Shown piece by piece: positions 19,991-30,002 of a stretch of DNA of 42,980 nt. How positions within the stretch are numbered: the stretch's first letter is position 1; each line of letters begins with the position of its first letter. Below the pieces are notes generated by a model. That model made no database searches, was not told the DNA's origin, and saw only the letters and a program-made list of their open reading frames with translations. The translations under genes were made by a program, and so were the position numbers. The stretch is from Welwitschia mirabilis (lineage: Eukaryota > Gnetophyta > Gnetopsida > Welwitschiales), in the NCBI GenBank assembly GCA_051453625.1, contig JBOZIK010000001.1, positions 261,573,483 to 261,616,462 of the forward strand, in the 5' to 3' direction.

Positions 19991-20186
19991 TGACATAGCA
20001 ACAGCCCCAAAATGAAGAGTTCCACATAAAGAGAAGATGACAAAGAAGGTCTAAGAATAAAGTTGTGCCTTAAACATGAGATGAGCACTTTATTTATAAT
20101 AAGATTTGGATTACGATAATAGAAAATGTTATAACACAAAAGAGAGAAAATTATACTTCAAATTTATCTATTCTCCAACTATAGCA
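19991..20186 (-). repeat. 5' LTR of the TRIM-like element (196 bp)
   Basis: On the minus strand it starts TGCTATAGTTGG and ends TGCTATGTCA, and is the same length as its partner at 18967-19162. The element's promoter would lie here, around the TTATAAATAAAGTG string. Confidence 0.85.
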
Positions 20187-20766
20187 AAAATCTTAAATAA
20201 GATCATTATGAAGGCCAAAACAATATTTTAGAATGCCATTATTACAATCTAGGTTTTTTCTAATTAAGTAATTGTAAATACAGAATATTGAATATTCAAG
20301 TGAATAATGTACTTGATAAGATATTACAGAGATATTATCATTTTTATTCTTATTACTACTATTTTTTGGTGTAACATTAAGAACTTAGGCTCGAATGATA
20401 AATATTTCTATATATATGTATATGTCTTAGGGAAAAACATGAATATGGTTATGACCAAGTAGTTAATAAAATGAAAATCATTTCATTAAAAATAATTTAG
20501 GTGATAGATATAGTGGATTCTTCAATAATATTAATGGGAAATTTATCCTGTTTGAAAATAGTACATCCTCTAGTGGTACTAATAATACTTACCCCCATGG
20601 TATCCTTAGTTGTATTTAGGTAACAATATTTAAATGAGAAAGTTTTGTAATTCTAATGATCTTCATGTATGACTTATGGCATGGTTGAATGTAATAACCT
20701 AAAGTGTTCAAAGGTTAGTGGCTAATAAATATTGCATATAGTAGTGCAAGTTTCCAAAATCTTAAA
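20187..20766. other. AT-rich stretch without recognisable gene
   Basis: No coding or family motif seen. A short TA-rich run is at 20410-20425. Confidence 0.5.
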
Positions 20767-20965
20767 GGCTATGTACCTAGGTAAAAAGGATTGTGTGTCT
20801 AAGTAAAACGGGCTTTGTGCCCAAGCAAAAGACAAAGGGACTATCTCCCTAACTAAAAGGGCTACATGCCCTAGTAGATGAAGCTATGTGCCCATGTAAA
20901 TGGGATTACGTACCTAGCTAAAAAAGGTTACATGTCTTAGTAAAAGAGGGTATGTGCCTATCATT
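20767..20965 (+). repeat. 22-bp tandem array, nine diverged units
   Basis: Units close to GGCTATGTGCCTAAGTAAAA start at 20767, 20788, 20811, 20838, 20860, 20882, 20903, 20926 and 20949. Spacings are 21, 23, 27, 22, 22, 21, 23 and 23 bp. Units differ from each other at several positions. No spacers of constant length or leader occur, so this is a minisatellite and not a CRISPR. Confidence 0.85.
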
Positions 20966-21379
20966 CTATTCTCAACCCTATATGTTAGTTCTCATGTCTT
21001 GAACATAGATAGATGTTTGGAATCTTTTTTGAACTAGATGTAGAACCTTGTTCTAAACACACTTTACATATAGATGAATTAACATAATGATGCATGGGGC
21101 TCTAATTTCCTAGTTATCATACATTTACTTATACTTTTCTTTTATTCTTATTCTTATACATGATAATTTGATATTTTGCATAATAGAATATTATTATGTT
21201 CTTTACTCATTAGAAGTAGCTAGAATTCATGACATACTTGTATATAAGATTCTATATGATTTTCTATTGATTTTTATAGCTTTGTATGATAATTATAATA
21301 GGTGATATTTCTTAAGAATATCTTTTCTGCATTTCTTCATATTATGAGTTTAATGGTTCATATTTACATTATTACATAC
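20966..21379. other. AT-rich stretch without recognisable gene
   Basis: Lies between the 22-bp array and the gag-like pseudogene. It may be leader sequence of the element encoding the latter. Nothing specific seen. Confidence 0.4.
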
Positions 21380-22537
21380 AATTGCTTTTCTTAAATCTAG
21401 TGTTACACCATGACTAACTAGATCTCCTACAAAGTATATTTTATTCTCTCTATTTAATAGTGTGTTTTCATCTACACCATGGATGACTACATCTTTTATG
21501 AGGTGTATTGAATTTCTTTGATCAAGAGTTATCTTTAATTTAACACCATGGATATCAAGGGAATCTTTCTACTTCTTCCAAGAAATGTATAAAGAAGCAT
21601 TAAATAAGTTCTATGAGAAGTTTGAAAAGAAACCTATGTGCCAGGAGGGATCTGTAGCTTCATATGAGCTTAAGGAGCTAAGAGATATCATTCAGCTCTT
21701 AAGAGATCAAGATCTAGATCATTTTTTGGATGTTTCAGGTTCTGCATATTCTTTCTTACTAGAACATTTTATAACAATGCTTCTTTTAATCATAATATCG
21801 AGACTCTAAAAATCCTAGTTTTGGGCAAAAGAATAAGAGTAACAGCAGACCTCATTTCTAAGTTAACCGATCTTCCACAAGGAAACTATGAGGAATTTTG
21901 GCCGCTGAGAGATACAATTGAAGACAAGCCAGCAGTCACCAGGGATCNNNNNNNNNNNNNNNNNNNNNNNNNNNNNNNNTGTTGACTCTAAAATATCGCT
22001 TTATTCATTTGATCTTTACTTATAATTTTCTTTTTTTAGCCGGCCATCGTGATGAGGCCTCTAGCTATAGGGCATATTTGATGTATTTGATAGGAACTGA
22101 TCATTCTATTGATGCTCTTGCCATAATATTGAAAAATATGGCTTTACAGTTAGAGACCACAGAACTAGGACTTTACCCTACTCTGTTTTTATCACTAAAA
22201 TTTATCACCATTTCCATGTTAATTTGCATTCTTCTTTGGAGGTTCTTTAGCCCCTGTCACTCATTGGGTATGCGATTTTATCTCACATGCATATCTTTAC
22301 TCCTTCAAAGAAATCCTCTTCTGAAACCCCAAAGAAACATCTCCAGATGAGACTCTTTCATATTTGAAATGGATTAACTCTCATACTAGGCATATGAAAG
22401 AAGCACTCATAGTAGTTGAATATGACATTGCAGATACCTTAGCTGAATGTACCATCTCTACTCATAGTGGTGGAGGTTAAGAAGATTCAGAGGAGGGATC
22501 TAAAGAAGAAGAAGAAGAGGAGGAGGAATCAGATTAA
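21380..22537 (+). pseudogene. Gag-like 'putative plant transposon protein' ORF, broken
   Basis: Plus-strand coding can be followed in pieces. The N-terminal part has three 23-residue units beginning Thr-Pro-(Trp). Next comes an open frame 21585-21809 with KFYEKFEKKP and LRDQDLDHFLDVSG. A one-base loss near 21769 shifts the frame, which then continues through TLKILVLGKRIRVTADLISK and LTDLPQGNYEEFWPLRD. A 32-N gap (21948-21979) and possible intron end (TTTCTTTTTTTAG, to 22039) precede GHRDEASSYRAYLMYLIGTD. Another shift and a stop lead to the acidic end EDSEEGSKEEEEEEEESD and a stop at 22535-22537. A short block with 'RV.....I..L..LP' and later a 'HR.....A..LMY.I' block resembles the domain annotated as putative plant transposon protein in gag-like proteins of plant LTR elements. 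Family assignment is from memory of the pattern; the coding nature is clearer than the name. Confidence 0.5.
21404..21610 (+). repeat. 69-bp in-frame triplication at the start of the gag-like ORF
   Basis: ACACCATG occurs with its ATG at 21410, 21479 and 21548, exactly 69 bp apart. In one frame each unit starts Thr-Pro-(Trp/stop) and runs 23 codons. The DNA between anchors is heavily diverged, but length is conserved to the base. Confidence 0.6.
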
Positions 22538-23385
22538 ATCCTTCTTGTTTTTCAAATCTTTGTTGTGTCTTTCTCTCTTTTGCTCTTATTGTCAAAAAGA
22601 GAGATTTGTGTCTTTTTGTATAATTTTTCTAGAAGTATGCTCTTGATAAATATTTCTTTCTTTCTTGTTAAGTATGAAACTCTATTAGCATCAAATTTAT
22701 ACTTTAAGTTCATCACTTTTTATTTTGTTGCTTATGGAAAATTAACTATTTATACGTACTTTAATCATGATAGGATTCATGAAGTCCTCAACTATTCCAT
22801 TGATTTAACTTCTTTTGTAATCATAGGACTGTCTTATAATTAGATCACTATAATTTATGCTTTAGTTATTTTCCATTTTGATCATCTAAAATGGGATGAG
22901 AATATGAGGGAAGTATTTCTATGTGCAGGTTATTATTTCCTTTACATTGGTTGCACAAGGCGTGATATAGTTTAGTTAGTTATAAATGTTTTCATATACC
23001 TTTTCTTCCTTATCTATTCATATGCAGTTTCATATCCTTCTTTGGTTTCTTTCCATTCTTTTAATGGTTTTAATGGTAATGGTTTTGGGGATTATCATCT
23101 AGGAAATTCCATTAAGGATACTTTTCTTACTTATTCATCCGAGATGAAACATGAATTATAAAACAAATTCTACCTAATATGTTTTATTTCTAGTGTATTT
23201 CATCCTAATGAAATAAACTACCAATTTTTAAATGAACAACAAATTATGTAAATTAATTAATTAGCTCTTGTAATAAAATAGTGTGACTATTCTAACTATC
23301 TCACAAAGAGACATATCTCTTTATGTAATCTTTAATTGGTATCATTCCTCATCACTTGTGGGTAATCAAATTGTAATTTAAATTA
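22538..23385. other. Sequence downstream of the gag-like ORF, no gene
   Basis: A decayed purine tract (CAAAAAGAGAGATTTGTG, 22594-22611) resembles the CAAAGGGGGAGA tract that often follows such ORFs before a 3' LTR. A 92-codon open frame at 22565-22843 is AT-rich and without recognisable content. Confidence 0.35.
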
Positions 23386-23501
23386 TCTTAATTTGTTGAC
23401 AATAAAAGTATTATTGTTTAATTTCTATGCATTCTTATGTTTTTCATTATTTCATTAAGATTTCATGTTCTTTCTTTTAATTCCAAACTAAACTCCTAAC
23501 A
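23386..23501 (+). mobile_element. 3' part of an LTR, plus strand
   Basis: Ends in CTCCTAACA directly before a decayed primer site, the classic LTR end of plant copia-type elements. A related block (TTGTAATTTAAATTATCTTAA here) is at about 34110-34245. The LTR start was not found. Confidence 0.45.
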
Positions 23502-23513
23502 TGATATTAAAGC
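23502..23513 (+). promoter_or_regulatory. Decayed tRNA-Met primer-binding site
   Basis: TGATATTAAAGC matches TGGTATCAGAGC at 9 of 12 bases, and all three differences are transitions. Its place directly after an LTR-like end supports it. Confidence 0.5.
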
Positions 23514-23553
23514 ATAGTCATAAACATAACATGGAGATGATTTATGAACTTGA

Positions 23554-24000
23554 TGATAACATAAAATATGAAAAACTTAGTAAAGATACTATTTTGATGC
23601 TTAAAGAAAATTAAATATCAATATTTCATCATAAAATTTTAGGATACAGAGGGAATGTAGCATATCTATAATAACAAATGCATCAAGATTATTTCTTGAA
23701 AAATACATGAAGCTTACTCATTTAAACTACACCACTTAAAAGACAAAAATAATTATTTCCTACTTAAACAAGCTATTGAATGTTATCTAGATGGATGTGT
23801 ATCTACAAATAAGGATGATGAAGACTGGCTAGCTAGATTTATTTTAGTAATGAATGTTAGTAATAGGTTTTATTCCTCATTTCATGTCATAAAAGACTCT
23901 AAGAACATTCGAAACTTCTTTGATAACATTTTTAAAGTAAAAAAAGAATCACATAATCAAGCATTAATTGATAAAAGGCTTCACTCTCAAATTTAAAGAT
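23554..24000 (+). pseudogene. Possible copia gag remnant
   Basis: After the primer site, plus-strand pieces read as protein with stops and shifts: a short frame from ATG about 23532 with LSKDTILMLKEN, then DEDWLARFILVMNVSNRFYS and DSKNIRNFFDNIFKVKKE near 23828-23950. The position and the helical, charged pattern fit an N-terminal copia gag. No motif is decisive. Confidence 0.3.
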
Positions 24001-27000
24001 TATAAGCATGTGACACATCTTAAGTAGAAAATCATTAACCTAAAAGCATGTATTAAAGAATAAGATGTTATGTGGATGAAAAGATGATTAGATTCATCTT
24101 ACTTTAGGTTTTGCATTTGAATTTTAATGTTTTTTATAAATTCTAAAACATTCTAATAAATCATATTCATTTAGATAGCTAAAACAAGAATCCATCAATA
24201 CAAAATAGAATTAAAAAAATAATAAAATAAAACAAGTGGAGGACATCTCACGCTTAAGAAAAATGTGAAATTACATAATTATAAATAATGTTTTTCACAA
24301 TTTTGCAATATGATGATTTATCATTCATAAAATTGTTACTGTTAAGATCCAAATAATCTGCAAAATATGATTACAAATAATAAGAAAAATAAGACAAACA
24401 AATAGAATACGGAAAAAAAAGTATAAAAAATCTAAAATTATTATTATAATTCATGTGATTCATCAATAAGAGTTATCTAAAATTTCTATAAGTAATGATA
24501 AAACATAGTTTGTAGATTTATGTGCATCAAGTTATATGACTAGTAATTAGGTATACTTCATGAAGCTTGTGTCAATTCTAAACAACATTATGAAATACAT
24601 AACTATTACTCATAAAAGCTATAAGTAGATTAGTTAAGAATTGTAGAATTACCTTTTCTCACCTTGATGAATACCCTTTACATTTCAATTTTAAAATAAA
24701 TATGATGTTAATTTCATTTCTATTTAAAAATGAGTACAAGATAAAATTAACTAAAAAGAAGAATAGATCATATTATATCATATAAACAATATGCCATTAA
24801 ACTCTAAAAATTTGCTACCAAAGTAAACAATTTACTTAGAATTCATTCCCAAATCAAAAACAATTCCCACCCAATCAAATTAATTAATTCATCCCAAATT
24901 GATATGTAGAAAAGTAGAAATTATACATGTATATTGAAAGGGCAAAAAGACATGAAAACAAAACAAATTTAATACATTTAGCAAATTAAAGGTTCTAGTT
25001 TATTAATCTGAGATTGTAGAAAGATGAAGTATCAAAATATGAGTATTTTAATTATATGTTTATGCGATTTTGCTATGAAATAGTAAAGAATAGTTAAATT
25101 TTATAAAAACCTATAACTCTAGAAATATTAATTTCTTATAAAATATATGGTTAATTAATAAATTGTTTTGTTCAAAATGAAGCTCCTAAGAAAATGATAT
25201 TAGATCTTAAAAATGATGGCTTGAATCACTCTAAAATTCTATAAATGAATGAAAACTAAAATATAAAAGGAAGTTATACCACATTTCTAGAAAAATATCT
25301 AAAACATTAATCTAGTTCAAGAAAACTTATGCAAATTTGACATCAGGCCATAGAAGAATGAAAATGAGATTGTAGAAAGAAATATGTAGAGCTCTAAAGA
25401 AAGAAATAAATATTTGAAAATAAAATTAAGAACTAGAGAAGAAGGGCTTAACTCACATGATTTACTGTGGTGGTCTATCAGGCTTAATTTGGATGAAGGC
25501 CCTAGGATAAGCTTGGTTCATCATTCTCTTACTTTGTCTAGATGAATTAGATAGACAAGATTCTTAAAATTTAAAAATAAAGTAATAGAGTTATAAGATG
25601 ATAGAAATGAAATATTACTAATGATGTTTCAAAGTCTCAAAGAATAAAAGATAGTAGATTGAATAACTCAAAATACATCAATTGTAGTAGAAAATAAGAA
25701 AGAAGTACACTTGAAATATTTTCAGCAATGCATCAAAGGTAAGAGATCATTTAAAATAGATTACACTAAGAAGGCTAAAACACCCAAAAAAAAAAAAAGG
25801 CAAATTGGATGTCATAATTTGGATAAGATGGAAAATGAGATGACTTTGAAATTGATGGCTAATAGTGAAAATCATAGTATGATCAAGTAGAGGTCAATAA
25901 TATGAATTAAGTACTAAAAACAATAGGTTATTAACAATAATTATGTCAATCTATAAGGAATTAGAGTAATTGTAAAAATGACTTTGAAATGAATAATTAA
26001 AAATACTATTAACAAAAAATAAGCATGTATAAGGTTGACTATTATTCCCTAAATGCTAACCTAACAAGACCTATTGGTATATTTTATAAAGTTGCTTAAT
26101 GTTATAAATGCATGATTTAATGCTAAGTGACATAAAGCATCATGCAATAAGAAGGTATAAGTTATGATGACATCTAATGATTACATTATAAATCATTAAT
26201 GTAATGTCATAATGATATTTTGATCCAATCACTAACTACAATAAAAAAATAGCATCCTATGAGTTTGTCATTTANNNNNNNNNNNNNNNNNNNNNNNNNN
26301 NNNNNNNNNNNNNNNNNNNNNNNNNNNNNNNNNNNNNNNNNNNNNNNNNNNNNNNNNNNNNNNNNNNNNNNNNNGTTTATCATTTAAGAATCATTGTGTT
26401 GTAAGTGCTTATAGAGGCATGACTCTAGAGTTATGAAGAATAGATATAGTGGATTATTAAAAATAGCATTTATCATGATGGTAGTGAAACCTCTACCAAG
26501 CAAGTAAGGATCCATAGGCTAAAGACAGATCATGGCTAATTGACCCTCACATGAAGTTTTCATACCTATTATATGAAACTTCAAAGGCCTATCTTAAGAA
26601 AATTTACCTTAGTATACTTGTATTGGAACATCATGGAATTAGAAGCATGTAGATGCATCAATTTTTACTCTTAATTTTAAATTTTTCTTTCTTTAGTTGA
26701 CTTATATTCCATTTTTTTTGAAATATTGATTTACCATTAGAATGGGAAACTAACAAAGTACATAGTGAAAGAGAAGCATATATATTGACATAATTAATAA
26801 TATAACAAGATAACATAGATATTTATATTTTTAAAAAATGTCATAGACATGAAAATTTCTTAATATTATTTAAAATCTAATCTTAACATCTAAAATATCC
26901 AAAGTAAAATTAATCATGTGAAAACTCAGATGGAATTTAGCATGAAACTAACTGAATAGATAATCAAGTGATATAATAACTCAACTAATAAATTTGATGA

Positions 27001-27119
27001 AGAAATCATATAGAGGATGGTGCAGGGAAGACCCTCTTCTTAGTTAAGAGGATATTCCAAGTTAAGTGCTTCTATCATGTTTATGATGTAATGACAATCA
27101 TTATATAATTGATAAATTT
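24001..27119. other. AT-rich stretch, possibly decayed 3' part of the Athila-like element
   Basis: No convincing coding. An A13 run at 25786-25798. A 100-N gap at 26275-26374 is flanked by 12-bp near-copies (26263-26274 and 26375-26386). On the minus strand this lies downstream of integrase, where Athila-type elements carry an extra region and the 3' LTR, but I could not define an LTR. Confidence 0.35.
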
Positions 27120-29454
27120 ATAATCCTAGTCTATTAAGCTTTATTTTTTCATTAGAGTTTAAGTTATAAATCTCAATAGAGATACTAGGATGCAATTTCT
27201 CTTTAAAATAAGGACCTAATAATTCAAAAGCTAACTTATTATAATTAATATGCACTTAAGTATTATATAATAATACTAACTAATATGGTTCAAAATAATT
27301 ATGCAAATGTTTTTCATCAAGAATATCTTTATATCTTGTTATGAATGAATTATTTATAAATTGCGTAGGCATGTTTTACATTAAGGTATTGTAATTGTAT
27401 TAGCTAACATTAGATATTCTTAACCACATCAATAACATTAAGCTAATGAATAGTTTTATAAGTGTTATAGCACACATAAACTAGAAGAACACATGTTTTA
27501 CTATATACAAATTCATATTGAGAGAAACCAAGATAATTACATTAAGACGTATGATATTCCTAAGAAACATCATTAAGTTTAAGACAGTATGACTTTTTTT
27601 CCTTAAACATAAGTTTTTAAAGAATCATTTTTATTTCTTTGTTAGATTTTTGGGATTGATCATTTCTTTTAGGATGATAGGCATTGACAACCCTATGCTC
27701 TAAGTATTTTGTTTATGAAATATATTTGAATAAAGAAAACTAAATACAGTTTCGACATCATTAGAAATAGTAAGAATGATCTTAATCTATTTGACCACAT
27801 AGTTAAAAACCACAACAATATAATTTTAATCACATGAAGATGATTTTAAAGGGCTTACAAATCAATACCATGATAATTAAAAAGTTAAAATTCCAAAATA
27901 GATTATAAAGACATGTATTTGGATTTAGATAGGCTTCTAAAGCGTTAAAAAATATCACATGTTCTATAAAAGTAAAAGTAATCCTAAAAAAGCATTGATT
28001 AATAAAATCTAGCTATATAATTTTCATGGCTATCTAACCACTACAAACTCTATCATGGCAATGATTAATGTCTCTTATAATTCCCATTTGGAAATACAAT
28101 TTTACATGATTTGATCTTTACAATAATGGTACAAGTGTGGTTCATTCCATTCATAATCCCCTGTTCTAAAAAGAAACGATTTACATTGATTTCTTATCTA
28201 GTGTTGAGCCGTGATCATGTACATAAGTAATTTACAATATCTAATACCATTAAGCTAGATGTTAGAAAGAAATGGAATAGAGGTAATCTATGGCAAAGAG
28301 TTTCTTATAAAAAAATTATCTTCAACTATAAAAAATCTAGTGATAAATGAGTTGGTCTACATTCTTGAGAAATTTAAGGTAAATAATCTATGATACAATT
28401 ATTATTTTTTAATTTATCTATGATGGTTAGATAATTTTTGGCATTAAAAATAACTACCTAATTAATCTAGCACTAGAACCCTTCTTAGTCAAAAGGTAGC
28501 ATATAATAGCATGATTAGTATAAACATTAGTACAAAATCTGAGAAGGTAGTGTAAGAGTTTACCTAAGAAAAGATAACTACTAATATGTATTTTTCTATG
28601 GTGTAATTAAGTTGACCACCTAAGATAACTTTAATAATATAACTTATGACCTTTTATCCCTTTTCATGATTTTATCCTAGTACATCATGTATTATTATGT
28701 TTCTTACATCACATATCAATTCAAAATCATTGGTTCACCTAACGCCTTCTATGATAGGTCTAATTTTAATTTGATTTCTTAATTTATTAAAAACTATTTG
28801 ATAATCTAAATTTAAATTAAATTTAACATCTTTCATAAGAGGTAAAGGGGTTTACAATTTTAGCATAATCTTTAATAAATATACAAGAAAATCCAACATG
28901 TCCATGAAAATATCTTATTTATTTGGCATTAGCAGGTTGATCAAGAATATGGATCATGTCAATTTTAAGTATGTCCATTCTTAAGACTTTACTAAAGATA
29001 TAATGCCTTAACATAATACCCTCTTTTACTAAGAAATATATTTTCTTCTAGCTTAAGCATAAACCCCTTTTAATATAGTAAACTAAGACCTCTTCTGATC
29101 TTTTCATCATTAGATCAAAATTATCTCTAAAGATAGAAAAATAATCCATGAAAATTTTAATGGATTCTTTAATCATATCTAAAAAGATGTCCATCATGGC
29201 TCCTTGAGAGGTATGTAAGTGACATTTTCCTAAAGGAACAAGTATTAAACAATGAGTTAAAATTTTCTTTATCTTGATCTACATTATTTAGGATAATTTC
29301 ATTGTAGATACTATACCCATCAAGAAAATAATAATATAAGTGGCTTTATATGCATTCAAGACCTTAGTCTAAAATGATAAATAGATAATGATGCTTATAG
29401 ATTTCATCATTAAGTTTTTAAAAATTTANNNNNNNNNNNNNNNNNNNNNNNNNN

Positions 29455-29492
<38 letters not shown>

Positions 29493-30002
29493 ACACCCAC
29501 ACACACCCCACTTTTCATATTTCTATGGTACTATAGTTAAGGGGCTAATTAGTCATTATCTGAAATGGCATAGATAAATTTATCCTTGATACATTTAATG
29601 ATTTCATTTTCAACAACTTCATTAAGGACTAGATTTAGTCTTCTTTATGGTTACCTAATTAGTTTAGCATTATCCTCTAAATAAATTTTATATTAAATAA
29701 TATAGAAAGTAAATACACTAAGGTATTTATGAGTGTAAACAAAATTATGCATTTTCAATGTAAGGATTTAAATCAAAGATTTTACTTACTGTGGAGTAAG
29801 GTTTTCACTAATTACCCATGGGCTTAGGGGTATCATAAAGGGATATGAGGGATATGTATTTTATGCCATTAGGTAATTCTTTAAGTTCATAATCACCATT
29901 CATATAATTTAAACATCCATGTTGGTAAAGTAAAGTTTTAATAAGTAGCACTACTTGGATGTCATACTCAGTGAGTGTTTCAAAAGTATCATTTACTCCC
30001 AC
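27120..30002 (-). pseudogene. Athila-like Ty3/gypsy pol relic (RT-RNase H-integrase)
   Basis: Read on the minus strand from 30002 downwards, with many stops and frameshifts. DYELKELPNGIKYISL (29808-30002 frame) is the segment just before RT. Next is VVENEIIKCIKDKFIYAISD (about 29555-29620), then YYYFLDGYSIYNE near 29299-29335. The RT active-site box reads FMDYFSIF (29129-29152) for the usual FMDDFSVF, so a catalytic Asp is lost. One frame then runs 29205-28790, with GHVGFSCIFIKDYAKIVNPF. RNase H has FELICDVRN (28699-28728) and TNHAIICYLLTKK (28484-28527). Integrase has EWNEPHLYHYCKDQI (about 28110-28160), EHRVVNAYHP (27670-27700) and SNKEIKMIL, then LGPYFKEKL and VEIYNLNS-type C-terminal sequence to about 27125. 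Domain order RT-RH-IN identifies gypsy. The FMDDFSVFG-like box and EIYN.NS end are typical of Athila/Tat. Confidence 0.9.
29455..29509. repeat. (AC)n microsatellite inside the RT region
   Basis: About 55 bp of AC repeat with a few CC interruptions, next to a 26-N gap (29429-29454). It lies between the VVENEII and YYYFLDGY coding pieces of the minus-strand RT. In Athila-type elements that interval encodes a Gly- and Val-rich segment (GT-rich on the sense strand) that could have seeded the tract. Confidence 0.95.

Larger units (their letters stand above)
18967..20186 (-). mobile_element. TRIM-like LTR retroelement carrying a host gene fragment
   Basis: The minus strand has a complete small LTR element. 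Two direct repeats of exactly 196 bp (19991-20186 upstream and 18967-19162 downstream) both start TG and end CA. A tRNA-Met primer site at 19975-19987 follows the first, and a purine tract at 19163-19178 precedes the second. Flanking bases are AAAAG (18962-18966) and AAAAT (20187-20191), a possible imperfect 5-bp target duplication. The internal region is 828 bp and encodes no gag or pol. It encodes a two-EF-hand fragment and a second open frame on the element's sense strand. LTR and overall size fit terminal-repeat retrotransposons in miniature, which depend on enzymes of other elements and are known to have picked up host gene pieces. Confidence 0.85.

Noticed and set aside
20767-20965. Could the regular 22-bp array be a CRISPR?
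   Set aside because: There are no constant repeats separated by unique spacers, units are all variants of one sequence, and the genome is clearly plant.
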